The position numbers and the translations under genes are program-made. Below are positions 1 through 11,994 of a DNA stretch of 64,000 nt, one piece after another. This DNA is from Tetrahymena elliotti 4EA (Eukaryota > Ciliophora > Oligohymenophorea > Hymenostomatida > Tetrahymenidae). Where the stretch lies: assembly GCA_000231825.2 (NCBI GenBank), contig JH720293.1:2294001-2358000 (forward strand). The letters are read 5' to 3'. Under the pieces are notes generated by a model. That model was not told the origin of the DNA. It did not search any database and was given only the letters and a program-made list of their open reading frames with translations. Each line of letters begins with the position of its first letter. The stretch's first letter is position 1.

Positions 1-2279
1 CTTCATTCAATATACCAGACTCAGTTAATTCTAAAGGGACGAATTAAAGTTAAGTAAAGTAAAAATACTAACTAGGAATTCAACCTCAGTTGATTTCTAC
101 TGACTTTAGTAATTAAGAGTCTTCTTAATTAGAAAGAAACAGCTCTAAAACTATTGGCAGTAATAGGTATATTTAGTCTAGCAGATAAATATCAAGTGCT
201 CAAAGACCTCCTAAAACATAAAAATAACCAATTACAGATTAAAAATAAAACTCTACTAACAATATGACTTCTATGCAATTTAATCAAAGCAATAATAAAG
301 TAAGAATTTCTCATACTAAAAGAAATTCTGAAAAATTTACAGGAAATACTATTAATACAAATCCAAATTGGTCACCAGAAGCATCAATATGCCAGTAAGC
401 CGATGTTAGCTCGGATGAAATATAATCATCACCAAAATCAAATAGAAGCTAATCAAGCTAAAACAGAAAAAATAAGTCTATTAGTGCCTATGAATAAGAT
501 GGTAAGGTAAATGAAATTAAAGAAATTAGTCCAAGTTAAAAAACAGCACAAACAAACATAAATTTGTAAAAATCTAACCTCACAAATAAAATATCAAAAT
601 AAAATGAGCACAGTTATTATATTTTATAGACAATCAATACTACAGAAATAAAACCTTTATATTGGAATTCTCAAGCTATTGATGATATAGCTAATACAGA
701 TTAAGAAAGAAATATTTTAATTCTAAAAGCAGAAAACTTACTCTTTGGGAGCTTCACATCAGAATCTTTTTGGGAAAAAAAAGAAAATTTAGGTTTAATT
801 AATAACAATGGTATATTTGGAGGTATGATAAATTTTAATGGAAATAGCTCAAATAATATAAGATCAGCTTATTTAAATAATGGATAAGTAGGATAATAAG
901 GTGACATATATGGCAACAAGTTAAATGAGATTAAGAAGATTCTAAGAACTCTTTAAAAGCATTATTTAATATTTTTACTTTTTAACAGCTGTAGCAAGAA
1001 AGTAAGAGATTTAGTTAGCTTTATGATAAAATAAAACTTTTCTTTTGATGGAGCCTATTACACCTATACACCATAAGTTTCTTGTATTTATTCAAATAAA
1101 TCTGTTAACTTATAGTAAATTATTATTGATTACAAGCTTCATCACAAAATCAATAAAATTGTTATCTTTGATGCTGTTCCTTCCAATTTTTAAGTAAACC
1201 TCAATCAAAATTAATTCTAAAGAAACAACTTCAGGACACCAGCATATTCAACTTAGAAAAAAAGAAACTTATCTTATTAGCCATTAAGAAGTAAGAGTGG
1301 ATTTATTAATGCAGAATCAGAGCCATACCTCACTTAAGATAAAATATTATTTGATTAATCAGTAGAAAAAGATGATAGTAAATAAATATAAAATTAGAAT
1401 TGTTTCAAACTAAAAAAAGAACAACATTTTAAAATTCTGTAAGATTTTATACCTAAATTTGAAGAAAAAATTATTGGAAAGACAAAAGTTGTTTTATTTA
1501 AATAGAGGGTAAATCCTAATCTTCTATAAGCAAATTAAAAAAAAGTTTTAGAAGTTGGTCTATCATTTGTAGATCCTCGAATAAACTCCTTTTCAAATAA
1601 TTTGTATTTTCTGAATCTAGATATACGAGATATTATATCTCAAGCATATGAAGAAGGCTAGCTCAATCATAGAAAACGCAATTTTTTAAAAGAAATCAAC
1701 AAAGTTAAATAATAAAACAAAAATACTAAAGAAGTGATTGAATTAGATAGCGATAAGGCTGCAGAAAATTTCAGAAATAGGCTGATAGAATATATGAAAT
1801 CTACTAATAAATAAATTCACAACTTGTATTATTTAGTTGGTGACTTAGTTGTTAGGAATAGAAATATATTCTAAAAGTATTATGCTGACCCTTTTCACTG
1901 CAAGAAGAAAAATGTTGATAATCTTTTGTAGCTTGATATGTTGAGATACAAATCTTTCCCAAAACTAAATAAATAAATGTATTTCAGAGGAAAATAAGCA
2001 TAAGATTATTAGAATCTGATGAAGTAACTTCCTTAAAAAAATCCCTATGATATTTTATTTTTCCCTGAAGAAAATACAAATCCATACCTTCAAAAATAGA
2101 TAGAAAATAATGAAGCTACCCTTAATCAAAAAGATTAAAAAGTGGACACTATAGACTTTGAGGTAAAATAACCTAAAAATGAATCAGAACAAAACTAGAA
2201 TAGTGTTAAAAAGAAATGCTCAAACATATCTTTTAATTTACCAATTAGCTTTTTCTTGTGTACTGAGGTTTCTATTTGA
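1..2279 (+). CDS. Unrecognised Q/N/S-rich protein, 5' end outside window
   Basis: One frame (codons starting at positions divisible by 3) is open from the left edge to TGA at 2277-2279, about 758 codons, with no intron needed and many in-frame TAA/TAG codons read as Gln. The first third is polar and low in complexity (N, Q, S, K). From roughly 1040 onwards it looks globular, with aromatic and hydrophobic runs such as FDGAYYTYTPQVSC and KIVIFDAVPSNF. A segment near 1560-1650 reads VGLSFVDPRINSFSNNLYFL, and a basic, probably helical stretch follows. I see no signal peptide, membrane segment or family motif. The first in-frame ATG inside the window is at 264, but the frame is open upstream, so the gene probably starts to the left. 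I do not recognise it. Coding status is well supported by the length of the TGA-free frame and its protein-like composition. Confidence 0.75.
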
Positions 2280-3081
2280 CAAATAGAATTAGTTTTTTTA
2301 TAAAAATTATATAAATATAAATTCATTAGTTATTAATTACTTAATGTATGAGTTATTAATTTATTTACCATATTTTATATAATTAGAAAATTTGTAAAAA
2401 TAATAATTTATTATTATAAATTCCATTAAAAATTAAATATTTTTAACTATTAATACATACCAGCTAAATTCCTCTAAAAAATTGTAAAATATATCTATAG
2501 TTAAGAAAAAAAGGTAAGAAAGAGTAATCAATCATACAGCTAAATCAGAAAGTTAACAAATCTATTTGATTAATAATGTTTTTTTAAAGATAATTTTAAT
2601 CAAATTAAAAAAATAAAGTAACATTATTTCAAATAACAACCAACTAATAAGAAATATTTAATGTTAAAATACTTCTTAAATAAATTCCATTAGACACTTC
2701 TTTGAAGAGATCTTTAAATTAGTTTCAATAGAAAAATATTGATTATTTAAGCTTTAATCAATCTTAATTGAAAACAGTATATTACTTTATTTAAGTAATT
2801 TAAATAAAATAAACTTTATTTGAATGGATTCTTGTTTTGATTGTTTGATTTAAAAAAACCAGTTTTCTCAAAATAATTTGAATTCTTAAATTAATTCAAA
2901 TAAAAAATATATCCTTAATCATGATAACTTTGAATCATAATATGAAAGATTGCTAATAAAGATTTATAATATTTTAATTAGTTACAGGAAAATAGAGAAA
3001 ATATAAAGCTATAAACATTGTGAGATCATAGCTTGTTTATACAATGTCCAAAAAACAAAAAAATATTTTAAAAATTATTTA
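2280..3081. other. Intergenic spacer, AT-rich
   Basis: This spacer lies between the stop of the left-edge gene and the stop of the minus-strand beta-adaptin gene, so it is a convergent 3'-3' interval. It is almost entirely A/T with homopolymer runs. I see no protein-like frame, RNA gene or repeat of note. Confidence 0.6.
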
Positions 3082-6000
3082 TCATTTTTAAAGAATTTCA
3101 AGAACTCCATTTATAAGAGGTAATAAGACATTTTAATCTTAACTACGAGCTCCTACAGAAACACCTTGAGGATGAGTGTTGCTGGGAACAATAACTTCCA
3201 ATAACACAACGGTATTATTTATCTTGGCGCTATAATAGCTATTTTCTAATTTTAAAATTAAATGAATGTTAATTTAATAAAAATTTTTTTTTATTTACTA
3301 TTTTTTGATGCAACGTAGAAAATTCTATTATCACTAAGCTTCTATTTAAGTGATTCAAGCTAGAAATATTATGGTTAAATAAAGGGGGCACTTTATTCTC
3401 TATGGGTGGGATCAGGAATAGACTTCCAAATTGTTTTGAAATCATCTTGGCTGACTTTTCCATCAAGGTTCTATGAGTTTTTAAAATCAAAAATTATGAA
3501 ACTAATTAAATATTTATATAATTTTAGCTTACCAATAAAGTAACTATGTTAGCAGGAACATCAAAATAGAAAGTATCAATTGAATTTTTTACACCAAATA
3601 CTAATTGATAAGGATTGGGAGGTAGTTTAGAAGGTTCTTATTTACCAGTGAATGAAAGACTGGATTAAACTTCAATTGTTTAATTTTAGGAAATGCTAAC
3701 AGCGGGAGATTCATTAACTCTTAAACCAAAGTAATTGGGGGAAATTTATAGAATGAACTCATTAATTAGTAAAGCAGATCTATTAGAAATTCTGAGCTTC
3801 AATATGATTTAATTGTTTTCATACACAAGGCAAGCTTCAAGTTACAAACCAGATTTGCCACCTTTTCCAGGAGTTGAGGCATTAATTACAGTCTTTTTTA
3901 ATTTAAAATATTAATTTTACAATTTTTAAAAAAATATTTACTTAGTAATTTATCTAGGATTATAATGAACTGGCATGTGGCTTAGAAGGAGAGTCAAATA
4001 AATCAAAGTCATTATTATTTTGAACTACAGGTTAGTTATTTACAACTTGAGAAGGAGTTTAATATGAAGGAGCATCATCAAGCATATCAAGTAAATCAGT
4101 ACCTGCATTTATGGGTTTTACTTCAGGTACCTATTGAACGGCAATGGGTTAAACTAGAGTTAGAGCATCATCTAATAATTCTAAGAGATTGACACCTGCA
4201 GACTATTAAGGCTATTGTACTGGAGCAGGAGGATTTGCAACCTAAGGTTTAGGTTAAGTTACCTTATCCTTTTTATCTTCTACAACTACATCAGTTTTTT
4301 CAATTTTTGAGTCATCCTTTTTATCTTCTATCTTTGATTTTTCAGGTGATTTTTGGCTAGAAGCATTGGCATCCTTAGTTGGGGCTCTTTTTAGAATATT
4401 TCAAAATTTTTAAAAATGGTTATTTATTTGAGACAATTTTTAATTACCTTCTACGACGAGGGAACATTTCGTCAACAGTTTTACTGTAAACTGCACAAAT
4501 TAAACCCAAACTGTCAATCATTTTGTCAGTGAATTCAGTATCATTTGAATAGTTATCTTCTTAAATAGAAGGCATTTTGCAAATAACAGTGTCTTTAACT
4601 TTTTCAGTATCAATAGATAACATTCTCCAATAAATAAAAGCTCTTTATATTTTAAACAAAATTAATATTCATTTTATTTATTCATATATTTTATACCTAT
4701 CACGAACATCAGGGTTTTCGGTCTTGTATGAAGCCTATTCAAGAAGATTCTAGATGAAATGTTAACCTTCATCAGGATACTTTAATAAAATCTTAATAGC
4801 TGCTGTTAAAATTTCTAATTAAACACCTCTTTATTCTTGTAAAAATCTTTTTTTAATTTAAAATGTATTGTAAAAATAGATGACACTGGAGATATTTATT
4901 TTTTTACTCTGATATTCTGGCATTTATAAGTTCAACAACTTTAGGAATATGTTCAGCATATTCACCAATAATCCATGAGGCAGCTGCCTTAGCTTGTTCT
5001 TCAGTGGCTAAATCAATAATATTAATAAGAACTTCCAAGCTTTTTTCATGCTTAATCTTGGTTGGATATTTTCTATATATTTTTTACATTGCAATAATAA
5101 TTTCTTAAACATAAGGTTCAGAAGTTCTATATGTTTCTCTAATTTATTTCATTTATTCAACTAAAATTTCGATAGTCCTATTGATATTTAAAGTTATATT
5201 TTAATCATTCAATTTAAATAAATATAAATAATCATACTTGTCAACTGCTCTTTCGAATTTAATTGCAATTGTGCTCAAAGAGCTGATAGAACGTCTAACG
5301 AAATCTGGATCGGGTTCATTAACATATTCTTTAATTTCATTTAAAACTGATTCGTAATTCTTATTATCACAAATTTTTGCTAAGATGTCCAGCTTCTCAT
5401 TCTTAATATAGTAAGGTTCATTAATATTACAGAAGAAAACCTTGATGTTCTTTTCCATAATACCAGGTCTCTTTTGAAGAATATGAGGAACACACTTTAA
5501 AACAACATATTGGATTTAAGGTTATTGCCATGATATTAAAGAAACTTTTATGATTGATAAAAAAAATATGGTATATCGCTTGCTAGTCAAAATTAATTGC
5601 TAATAAAGTTACTTAAATTTTGAGATATTTTTGAGCTTAAATTTTTGACAATATCAACAGATGTGATATAGTCCATAAACTTGATTACAACTTTGATTGC
5701 ACTAAATACTACAGCTGGGTTGATAAGAGATAATCTAGGTAAAACTCTTTCAACAATCCTAAAATATTAAATTGAAAAATGTAAGTTAGAAATATAAAAG
5801 CTATATTTTACATTTCAGCTTCTTTAGAATTCTCAGGAATGTAGTTGACCAAGTAGTCCATAACAACAACTTGACCCCATTCTATTATAATATTTAAATT
5901 AAATTTAAATAAATAATATCTTTGCTTTAGATAAAATAAGTATGAGAAATAATATAAGTAAATTACCATGACATTCATTGACAGCTGTTAACATCTTTTG

Positions 6001-6971
6001 CAAGACTTTTTAAGTAATAGTAATTAAATTCTTTCCTCTAATTTATAAAATATAATTAATGAAATGAATATGACGAGCAAATATTGAGAGAGTTAGTTGA
6101 AGAATTAGCTATTTAGACTTCAGTCCATTAATTTAATTTTTTACAATTAATAATTTAAATGTTATTAAACTTTTTTGAATAAATTTTTTGCATATCTATC
6201 TTTTATCAATCATTCAATTCATTCATTCATTTTATCTATTTATTTATTTCTTTTCATAAATTATTCAAAAGAAGAACGTTTTTCTTTAGATATTTTTTAT
6301 AGATCCTTTTAAAACTTTATTTTAATTTCATAAAATATTCTTTAATTCATATTAAAAAACATCCTTCAAAAACAATATAATTTTCTTTATGATTACCTGT
6401 AATATGACATTTCGTTTAAAGCTATAAGTACATTGGCTAAAACTTTAGCATTTGCTTCATTTGTAAGCATATTTTGCAAAGATAATATAAGATTGTGATT
6501 TTCAATAATATCAGGTGAAACTTCATAAACTTTGGGAATACAAAGTGCAGCTGTCATACGAACGTAAGGCTCAGGATCAACAAGTGCTTCTTTTAAAGGT
6601 TCAGCTAAATATTAGTTGATGCTAGGAACTCTAACACAACCCATGGTACGAACAGCTAGAGCTCTAAGAATGGGATTTTACTTATTTTTGATATCCTTAT
6701 CAAATTAACTCACAACCATAATAGCATCGTCAGGCTTGGTTTTAGAGTAGTTAATGATGTACAAATAAATGAGCTTCTTCAATTCTAATTGTGGGAATTC
6801 TAAGCATTTAATAATTGGCTAAAAGAGAGGGGAAACATCTTTACCAACAGTCATACTGGCTATAACCTTCTTGACAGCCTCTTTCTTTTTTTCATAGGAA
6901 TTTGAGTTTAAATCTTCTTGTAATTCAAATAATTCTCCTCTTTTGCTTACTGATTAGAAATATTGTGCCAT
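3082..6971 (-). CDS. Beta-adaptin, large subunit of a clathrin adaptor complex (AP-1/AP-2 type)
   Basis: Encodes the beta subunit of a heterotetrameric AP complex, which recruits clathrin and cargo to membranes. The start (ATG complement at 6969-6971) opens [18 protein letters not shown]. It is followed by the family landmarks [34 protein letters not shown] and [13 protein letters not shown], all diagnostic for the beta-adaptin trunk. An exon near 5980-6037 gives LTAVNECH and the next begins [16 protein letters not shown]. Positions 5201-5458 encode the conserved [20 protein letters not shown] and [20 protein letters not shown] blocks. The hinge (about 3950-4380) is rich in D, S, P and Q and carries LLELLDD and DLLDMLDD, which resemble clathrin boxes. 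The appendage (about 3090-3650) includes [20 protein letters not shown] and ends EILQK before TGA at 3082-3084. Introns interrupt it throughout; the first (6038-6396) is 359 bp, most others are shorter. AP-1 versus AP-2 cannot be decided by eye. Confidence 0.93.
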
Positions 6972-8621
6972 TTTTCCTTCTTTCTTTATGTTTTTCTTAA
7001 TTACCTATTTCCTTTTTATAATTTTTTTTCTACTTTATTTTCTCCTTTTTTGTCTTCACAATCTGCAAAGATTCCTTCACCACCTTATTCTTTTGAATAT
7101 AAGTCTCTTGTTTTTTAATTAATTAACAAATTTTTTGTTAAATTGTTGTTGCTGCTTTATATTTTGATTTTCTTTTTCTTGTTTTTAATTTGATTAATAA
7201 GATTCGTTCCTTAGCAAGTTAAGACTTATCTAATTAATATTTGCAATTGCTGTTTTTAGATAGGAATTTCTTTCAAATTTAATATTTTTATTTTATTTTA
7301 TTTCCCTTTAAATAAATTCTCTTGCTTTCTTCACTATAAAATCAATCAATCAAAAAATCTATGCGAATTTGCTTTTTTAAGTAGTTTAGATCATCAGACT
7401 CAAACGTGCTATCAATTTTTTTATAATTCAAAATCATTTCAGAACGGAATTTAATAAAAGTGAATATTTTCATATTGATTAATCTCTTAAATTTTGTTTT
7501 AATAGATTTTAACATTTTGAATTTTTATAATCATAATGCATTTAATATTATATTTCTTACTTCAACAAAAATACAAATTATCTATAAAAATCTCTATTTG
7601 TGATAAAATATTATTTATTATTTAATTTAGCATAAAAAATTCAAAATATTTTCTAAAGTATTGATATGAAATTATAATAAAAACCAAAAATTTTTCTAAA
7701 TAAAAAATAAGAATTTAACAAAAATTAATTGTTTGCTTCATCCAAAATTGCTGATTAAAAAATATTTAAAAAACGTTCTTTTAACATGGAATTAAAAAAT
7801 AACAACCTAATATAAATACACAGTATTTTATAAATTATCACTTCGCCTCTTTGATACAATATATGTAGATATACGGGTTCTGGCTCAAAATCCTAAAAGT
7901 CAAACAGCCCTCAACATTTTCTCCACAAGGAGAAAATGTTGAGGGCTGTTTGACTTTTAGGATTTTGAGCCAGAACCCGTATTTCTACATATATGATACA
8001 GTAGGTTAATTCTTCTAAAAAATTTAATGAAAAGTATTCAATTAAATTATTCTATTTGATTTAAAAATTCTTGAAACATATTTTGAAAGAGTTTAAAAAA
8101 GAATCATAGTAAACCATAAAGGAGTTGAACTTAAATAAACTATTTCAGTTGTTTGCTTTAAAAAATTAAAAAAATGTAAAAATAGAAATAGAGTTAAATT
8201 AAAATTTTCAATAAAAAATGAAATTTTAAAGTAAAATTGAAATAATGGTGATAAATCAATATTTGGAAAAATCGAACTTTATTTTTAATTAAGAGAATTA
8301 ATAATAAGGTTTATTTCTATTAAGTAAATTCAAAATTATACTATTATTTTTTGAGTTGGAGCAAGCTTTAAAATCTTTTTTTTTATTGCAATTTACTCAA
8401 TATTTTTGAATATTTTGTTATAATATTTACTATTAATATTATATTACTTCATTTTACAACTTAAACTTTAAAATTGTTTTTAGTTTCATTTATAACAATA
8501 TTTCTAGAAATTTATAGTTCATTTCTTTTTTAATTCTGCAAAGATATTAATTAATTTCAAAAATTATTTGTTATTTAATAATTTATTCATTATTATTCCT
8601 TTATTTTTCAAAGATTTTAAA
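6972..8621. other. Divergent intergenic region between beta-adaptin and the frataxin-like gene
   Basis: This 1.65 kb holds the upstream regions of two divergently transcribed genes. Apart from the palindromic element at 7853-8000 (separate entry) it is A/T-rich. There is a pyrimidine-rich stretch (TTTCTT/TTTTCT runs) at about 7000-7200 just upstream of the adaptin start. I see no further gene. Confidence 0.6.
7853..8000. mobile_element. 136-bp foldback palindrome with 6-bp flanking direct repeat (MITE/foldback-like)
   Basis: Seen directly: 7859-7924 and 7929-7994 are reverse complements over 66 bp, with one T/T mismatch (7870 against 7983) and a 4-nt loop ACAA (7925-7928). The inner 54 bp match perfectly. 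The hexamer GATACA abuts the palindrome on both sides (7853-7858 and 7995-8000), as a target-site duplication would. The inner arm is about 43% G+C, roughly double the surroundings. There is no ORF inside, and no second copy is evident in the window. Foldback or miniature inverted-repeat elements have this structure; that identification is inference. Alternatives are a structured RNA hairpin (a transcript would give a Dicer-sized duplex) or a foldback assembly artefact, though the flanking duplication argues against the latter. Confidence 0.6.
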
Positions 8622-9288
8622 ATGCTAAATTTAACTAAAAGACTCTTAAAACTATCAAAAATAGTGACTAAAACTCCTATTTTCTATAAGCCCTAGTATT
8701 TCCTTCTTCAAAATGTAGATAGGTTGAAAGCCAAGCCTAGAATTCTTGAAAAACCTATGTAAAATTACCTAAAACTAAAAATCAAAGTTATCTAATAATT
8801 AATTAATTCAATAGACCTTTCATCGAAAAGGAGGACTTTTAAGGGGAGGCTAATTTGTTATTATATAGATTAGAAAAAGCTTTCTAAGATTTAAAATAGT
8901 ATGAAGATAAAATCAGCAATATAGAAAGATTGTATGTATTTTTTTAAAAATATGGTGAGATCTAATTCTTAAAAAAATATTTATTATAAAGTAATGAAAA
9001 CGATGATGAAGACTATAAACTTTAAATTGATATAAAGGAAGTTGGAGTTTATTAAGTTTACACAGATTTTAACTAAAGATAAGTTTACTTTTTTAGTCCT
9101 GTTAGGTAAAATAAAATAAATATTATCAGTATTATTAATCTTAAATTATAATTAAATTTAGTGGTCTTTTTAAGTATTACTATGATAAAAATACCGAAAT
9201 GTGGAAATCTAATAAAGATGAACATTTCTTAATAGAGCATTTAACTAGAGAAATTAGCAAATACTGTAAGGGATATCTTATTCTTTGA
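8622..9288 (+). CDS. Frataxin-like protein, probably mitochondrial
   Basis: Three exons (8622-8758, 8815-9105, 9162-9288) separated by two 56-bp GT...AG introns. The N-terminus, MLNLTKRLLKLSKIVTKTP, is basic, free of acidic residues and amphipathic, as in mitochondrial presequences. The middle is helical (EANLLLYRLEKAFQDLKQ). The C-terminal part reads LQIDIKEVGVYQVYTDFN, then QVYFFSPVSGLFKYYYD, then MWKSNKDEHFLIEHLTREI. This matches the frataxin/CyaY layout: a helix, beta-strands with G-x-Y-V, the SP-SGP-like turn, Y-D, a conserved W, and a C-terminal helix with L-x-x-L-x-x-E. Frataxin family members assist mitochondrial iron-sulphur cluster assembly. Length (about 180 aa) suits the family. 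The match is by pattern only, the usual acidic ridge is not obvious, and a divergent paralogue or unrelated fold is possible. Reading through the first intron gives a poor protein, which supports the splice model. Confidence 0.5.
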
Positions 9289-9505
9289 ATAAATAAATAG
9301 AGATATAATATTTTTTATAGATTTATATTAAATTGTTTAAACTAATTATTTATACAATATAAAATCAAAACAGATGACAGTTTAAACAATGCTTATAATT
9401 TATTTTTAATCCTATATAAACCAATCATTCACTCCTATTTCTTCTTTGTATTTCAATTGAAATAGAATCATTTAATAGTTTACAAAATATTTCAACTATA
9501 CTTCA

Positions 9506-11567
9506 TCATAATTCCCAAGTTTATTTAATTAACTAATCAAACTATTCTTCTCTATCTATGAGTGCACTTACATCCTTATTTAATTTATTTTATGAGCTTA
9601 ATTTTACTGATTTTAATTTAATTTTACTTGATAGAAAAGGATAAATTCTAACTTCGAAATAGGTGTCAATAGATCTTTAATCTACCATTCTTTTAAGAAT
9701 TCATCAAAATGTTGTTTAGCAGTTTTTTATCCTCTTGTAACCTTTAATTATAAATAAACACTTACATACAATTCACTCTTTATTCTTTTATTTATTTACA
9801 TCTGGATGCTTATGTGCTTTATAGGCCTTTCCAATAGTTTCTAAATTAACTTATCCAAACTATTATTTTATTTTTTCATAAGCTCTTGATACTAAATCAC
9901 TTCTTCTATCAGATAAACTACCCTAATTATTAAATTAAAAAATATTTTACCTAATTATTTATTATTTAAAATTTACTCTCAAAGATGAAATAAATTCTTA
10001 ATAATCAACATATCCATTTAGATTTTTATCATATGCTTCCATCAACAATTTCACTTCCTTTAAAAATATAATTTTAAAATTAAATTTTTTGAGAATTGAT
10101 TTTATAACAAGAATTTAAAAATAATATAAAAATGCTTCATTATTACCTCTGGAGTAGATTGTATTCCAAAGTTTCTAAGACCCCAACGGAAATCATCATA
10201 TTCAAGTTATCCAGTCTTTTATTAGTCCATATCTCTAAAAATAAAATCAAGACCTCTTAAACTAAAGAAACCTCTTGCAGATATTTAATATCGAAGTTTT
10301 TAAACAATGTCTTTGGGAGTTTCAATACGGTCAAGAACGCTCTCATCAAACTCTAAGATAGGATCATCTGCAGTGACGAGACACCAAGTATTTTAAGCAT
10401 GTTAGTTTCTCATAGGAATATCAATAGTTGTTCTACCCATTTTTTCAGCAATCAAATTTTATGTTTTATTATGTGTTTAGAATTAAAGGGCAAAAACTTC
10501 ATTTTCAACACCATAAGTATTCTTTACTTACTATTCGTCGCTTGCTAAATATTAATTAGTTTAGAAGTGCTTTAAGATAATAGGATCATTAGCTCTAACA
10601 GGTTACTTATTCATTTCAAATCTTATTTAAGGGTCAATATGTTCAACAACCCAAACAGAATCAAAATTATCCTTGGATGAAAGGAATGAATCTTATTATC
10701 TTGAATTTTTTTTGCTTCTTTATGGATCAGCAGGTTAGCTTGATAAATAGAGCTATTTTATTAAATATTATATTATATTATTTCATTTCTAAAAATTTAT
10801 TTATATATTACAGGCTTTCTAAACATTCTTGGGTTGACAACAATCTTAAACTTTTATCCATAACATAAGACATTTTATCTTGGGTTATAGTCTTCAGGGC
10901 ATCTATTAACAAGTTAAAGAAATTTAAAAATCAATTATGCTATAAATAAATAATACGGTTGTATTAAGAAAATAGAACGAGCACATGGGAATGTCTTTCC
11001 AGTAGTAGAAACAGGATAGCTTTCATCAACTTGGTTATATTTTTCCCAAATATCACAAACTATTTAATATACGAATATAGAATTCATTTTTTTGTTTAAA
11101 GGCACAAATAAGTATCTTAAATAGAATAAGCAAGTATCTTACCTAAATAACCTCTTGTTTTATCATTAAATAGCATAATTCTATCTCCAAAATGAATGTA
11201 TCCATCTTTTGAATAAGTAAGAGAAGCCTATGTTTTAATAATTTAGTTTATTAGAAATTTGATAATCTTTTCGAGTTAAAGCAGTTATACCTTTTAGTGG
11301 CCAACTTCAATTTTTGATTATGCAATAGAGGTTTTGGTCTAAGTTGCTAAATAATCTTTGAATCTAACAGATTTTACAAATATTTAAATTAATAAAGTTG
11401 CTGGATGTAATTATCATAATGCTTCATCTTTAAATAATTGATATTTTTCAAAAAATGAATTAAGCTCATTAATACCTTATTTTTTCTAATTCCCATTCTT
11501 CACTCCAGTTTCCTATACGAACTTAGTGGCGGTATTTTTATGGAATGCTTCCTTATCCTTGATTCAT
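9506..11567 (-). CDS. CFAP161: CFAP161 homologue with C-terminal calcyphosin-like EF-hands
   Basis: The start ATG (11565-11567) gives a short leader, then KYRHQVRIGNWSEEWELEK, matching the conserved VRIGNWNED opening of the axonemal protein CFAP161 (a microtubule inner protein of ciliary doublets). The central exons carry VRANDPIILKHFQTNQYLAS, EVFALQFQTHNKT and NTWCLVTADDP, which parallel the MIR-like C-terminal half of CFAP161. Unlike vertebrate CFAP161 (about 300 aa), the frame continues. LRGLDFIFRDMDQQKTGQLE is followed by an EF-hand loop around YDKNLNGYVDYQEF, then GSLSDRRSDLVSRAYEKI, HKHPDVNK, FDEFLKEW and a terminus ending IKQTWEL before TGA (9506-9508). These follow the order seen in calcyphosin, including the H-P and final W. 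At least five short introns. It sits just downstream of CFAP100 on the same strand, though each has its own start. Confidence 0.82.
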
Positions 11568-11994
11568 TTTTGTAAATCTAGCTTGTGAGAAATAAAAATA
11601 ATCTAATTGAATATGTTTTATCTGATTGAATTATTATTTTTTGAAATAATTTATAAAATTTTGAATATAATTTTTAATGTGAATTTGTTTGATAGTCCAA
11701 TTAGATAACTGATTTATTATAATACAAAGCAATATTAGTTATTCTTTAGAAAATTTGTTCAAAACCACATTTAAAAATGAATAAATAAATTGATATATAG
11801 ATAATTCCTTTAATCAAATATCTTAGTAAATAATTTTTTATAAATTAAAAAAATCTTTATTCCATCAAAAAACTTGCATATCTTAATTGACTTATTTTTT
11901 TGTAGAATCTTTTTATATAATTTATTTTTGTTTTATAAATTTTTTAAAATGAAACATAAATAATTTTTTAAAATGTTAAATTTTTTGATGATTA

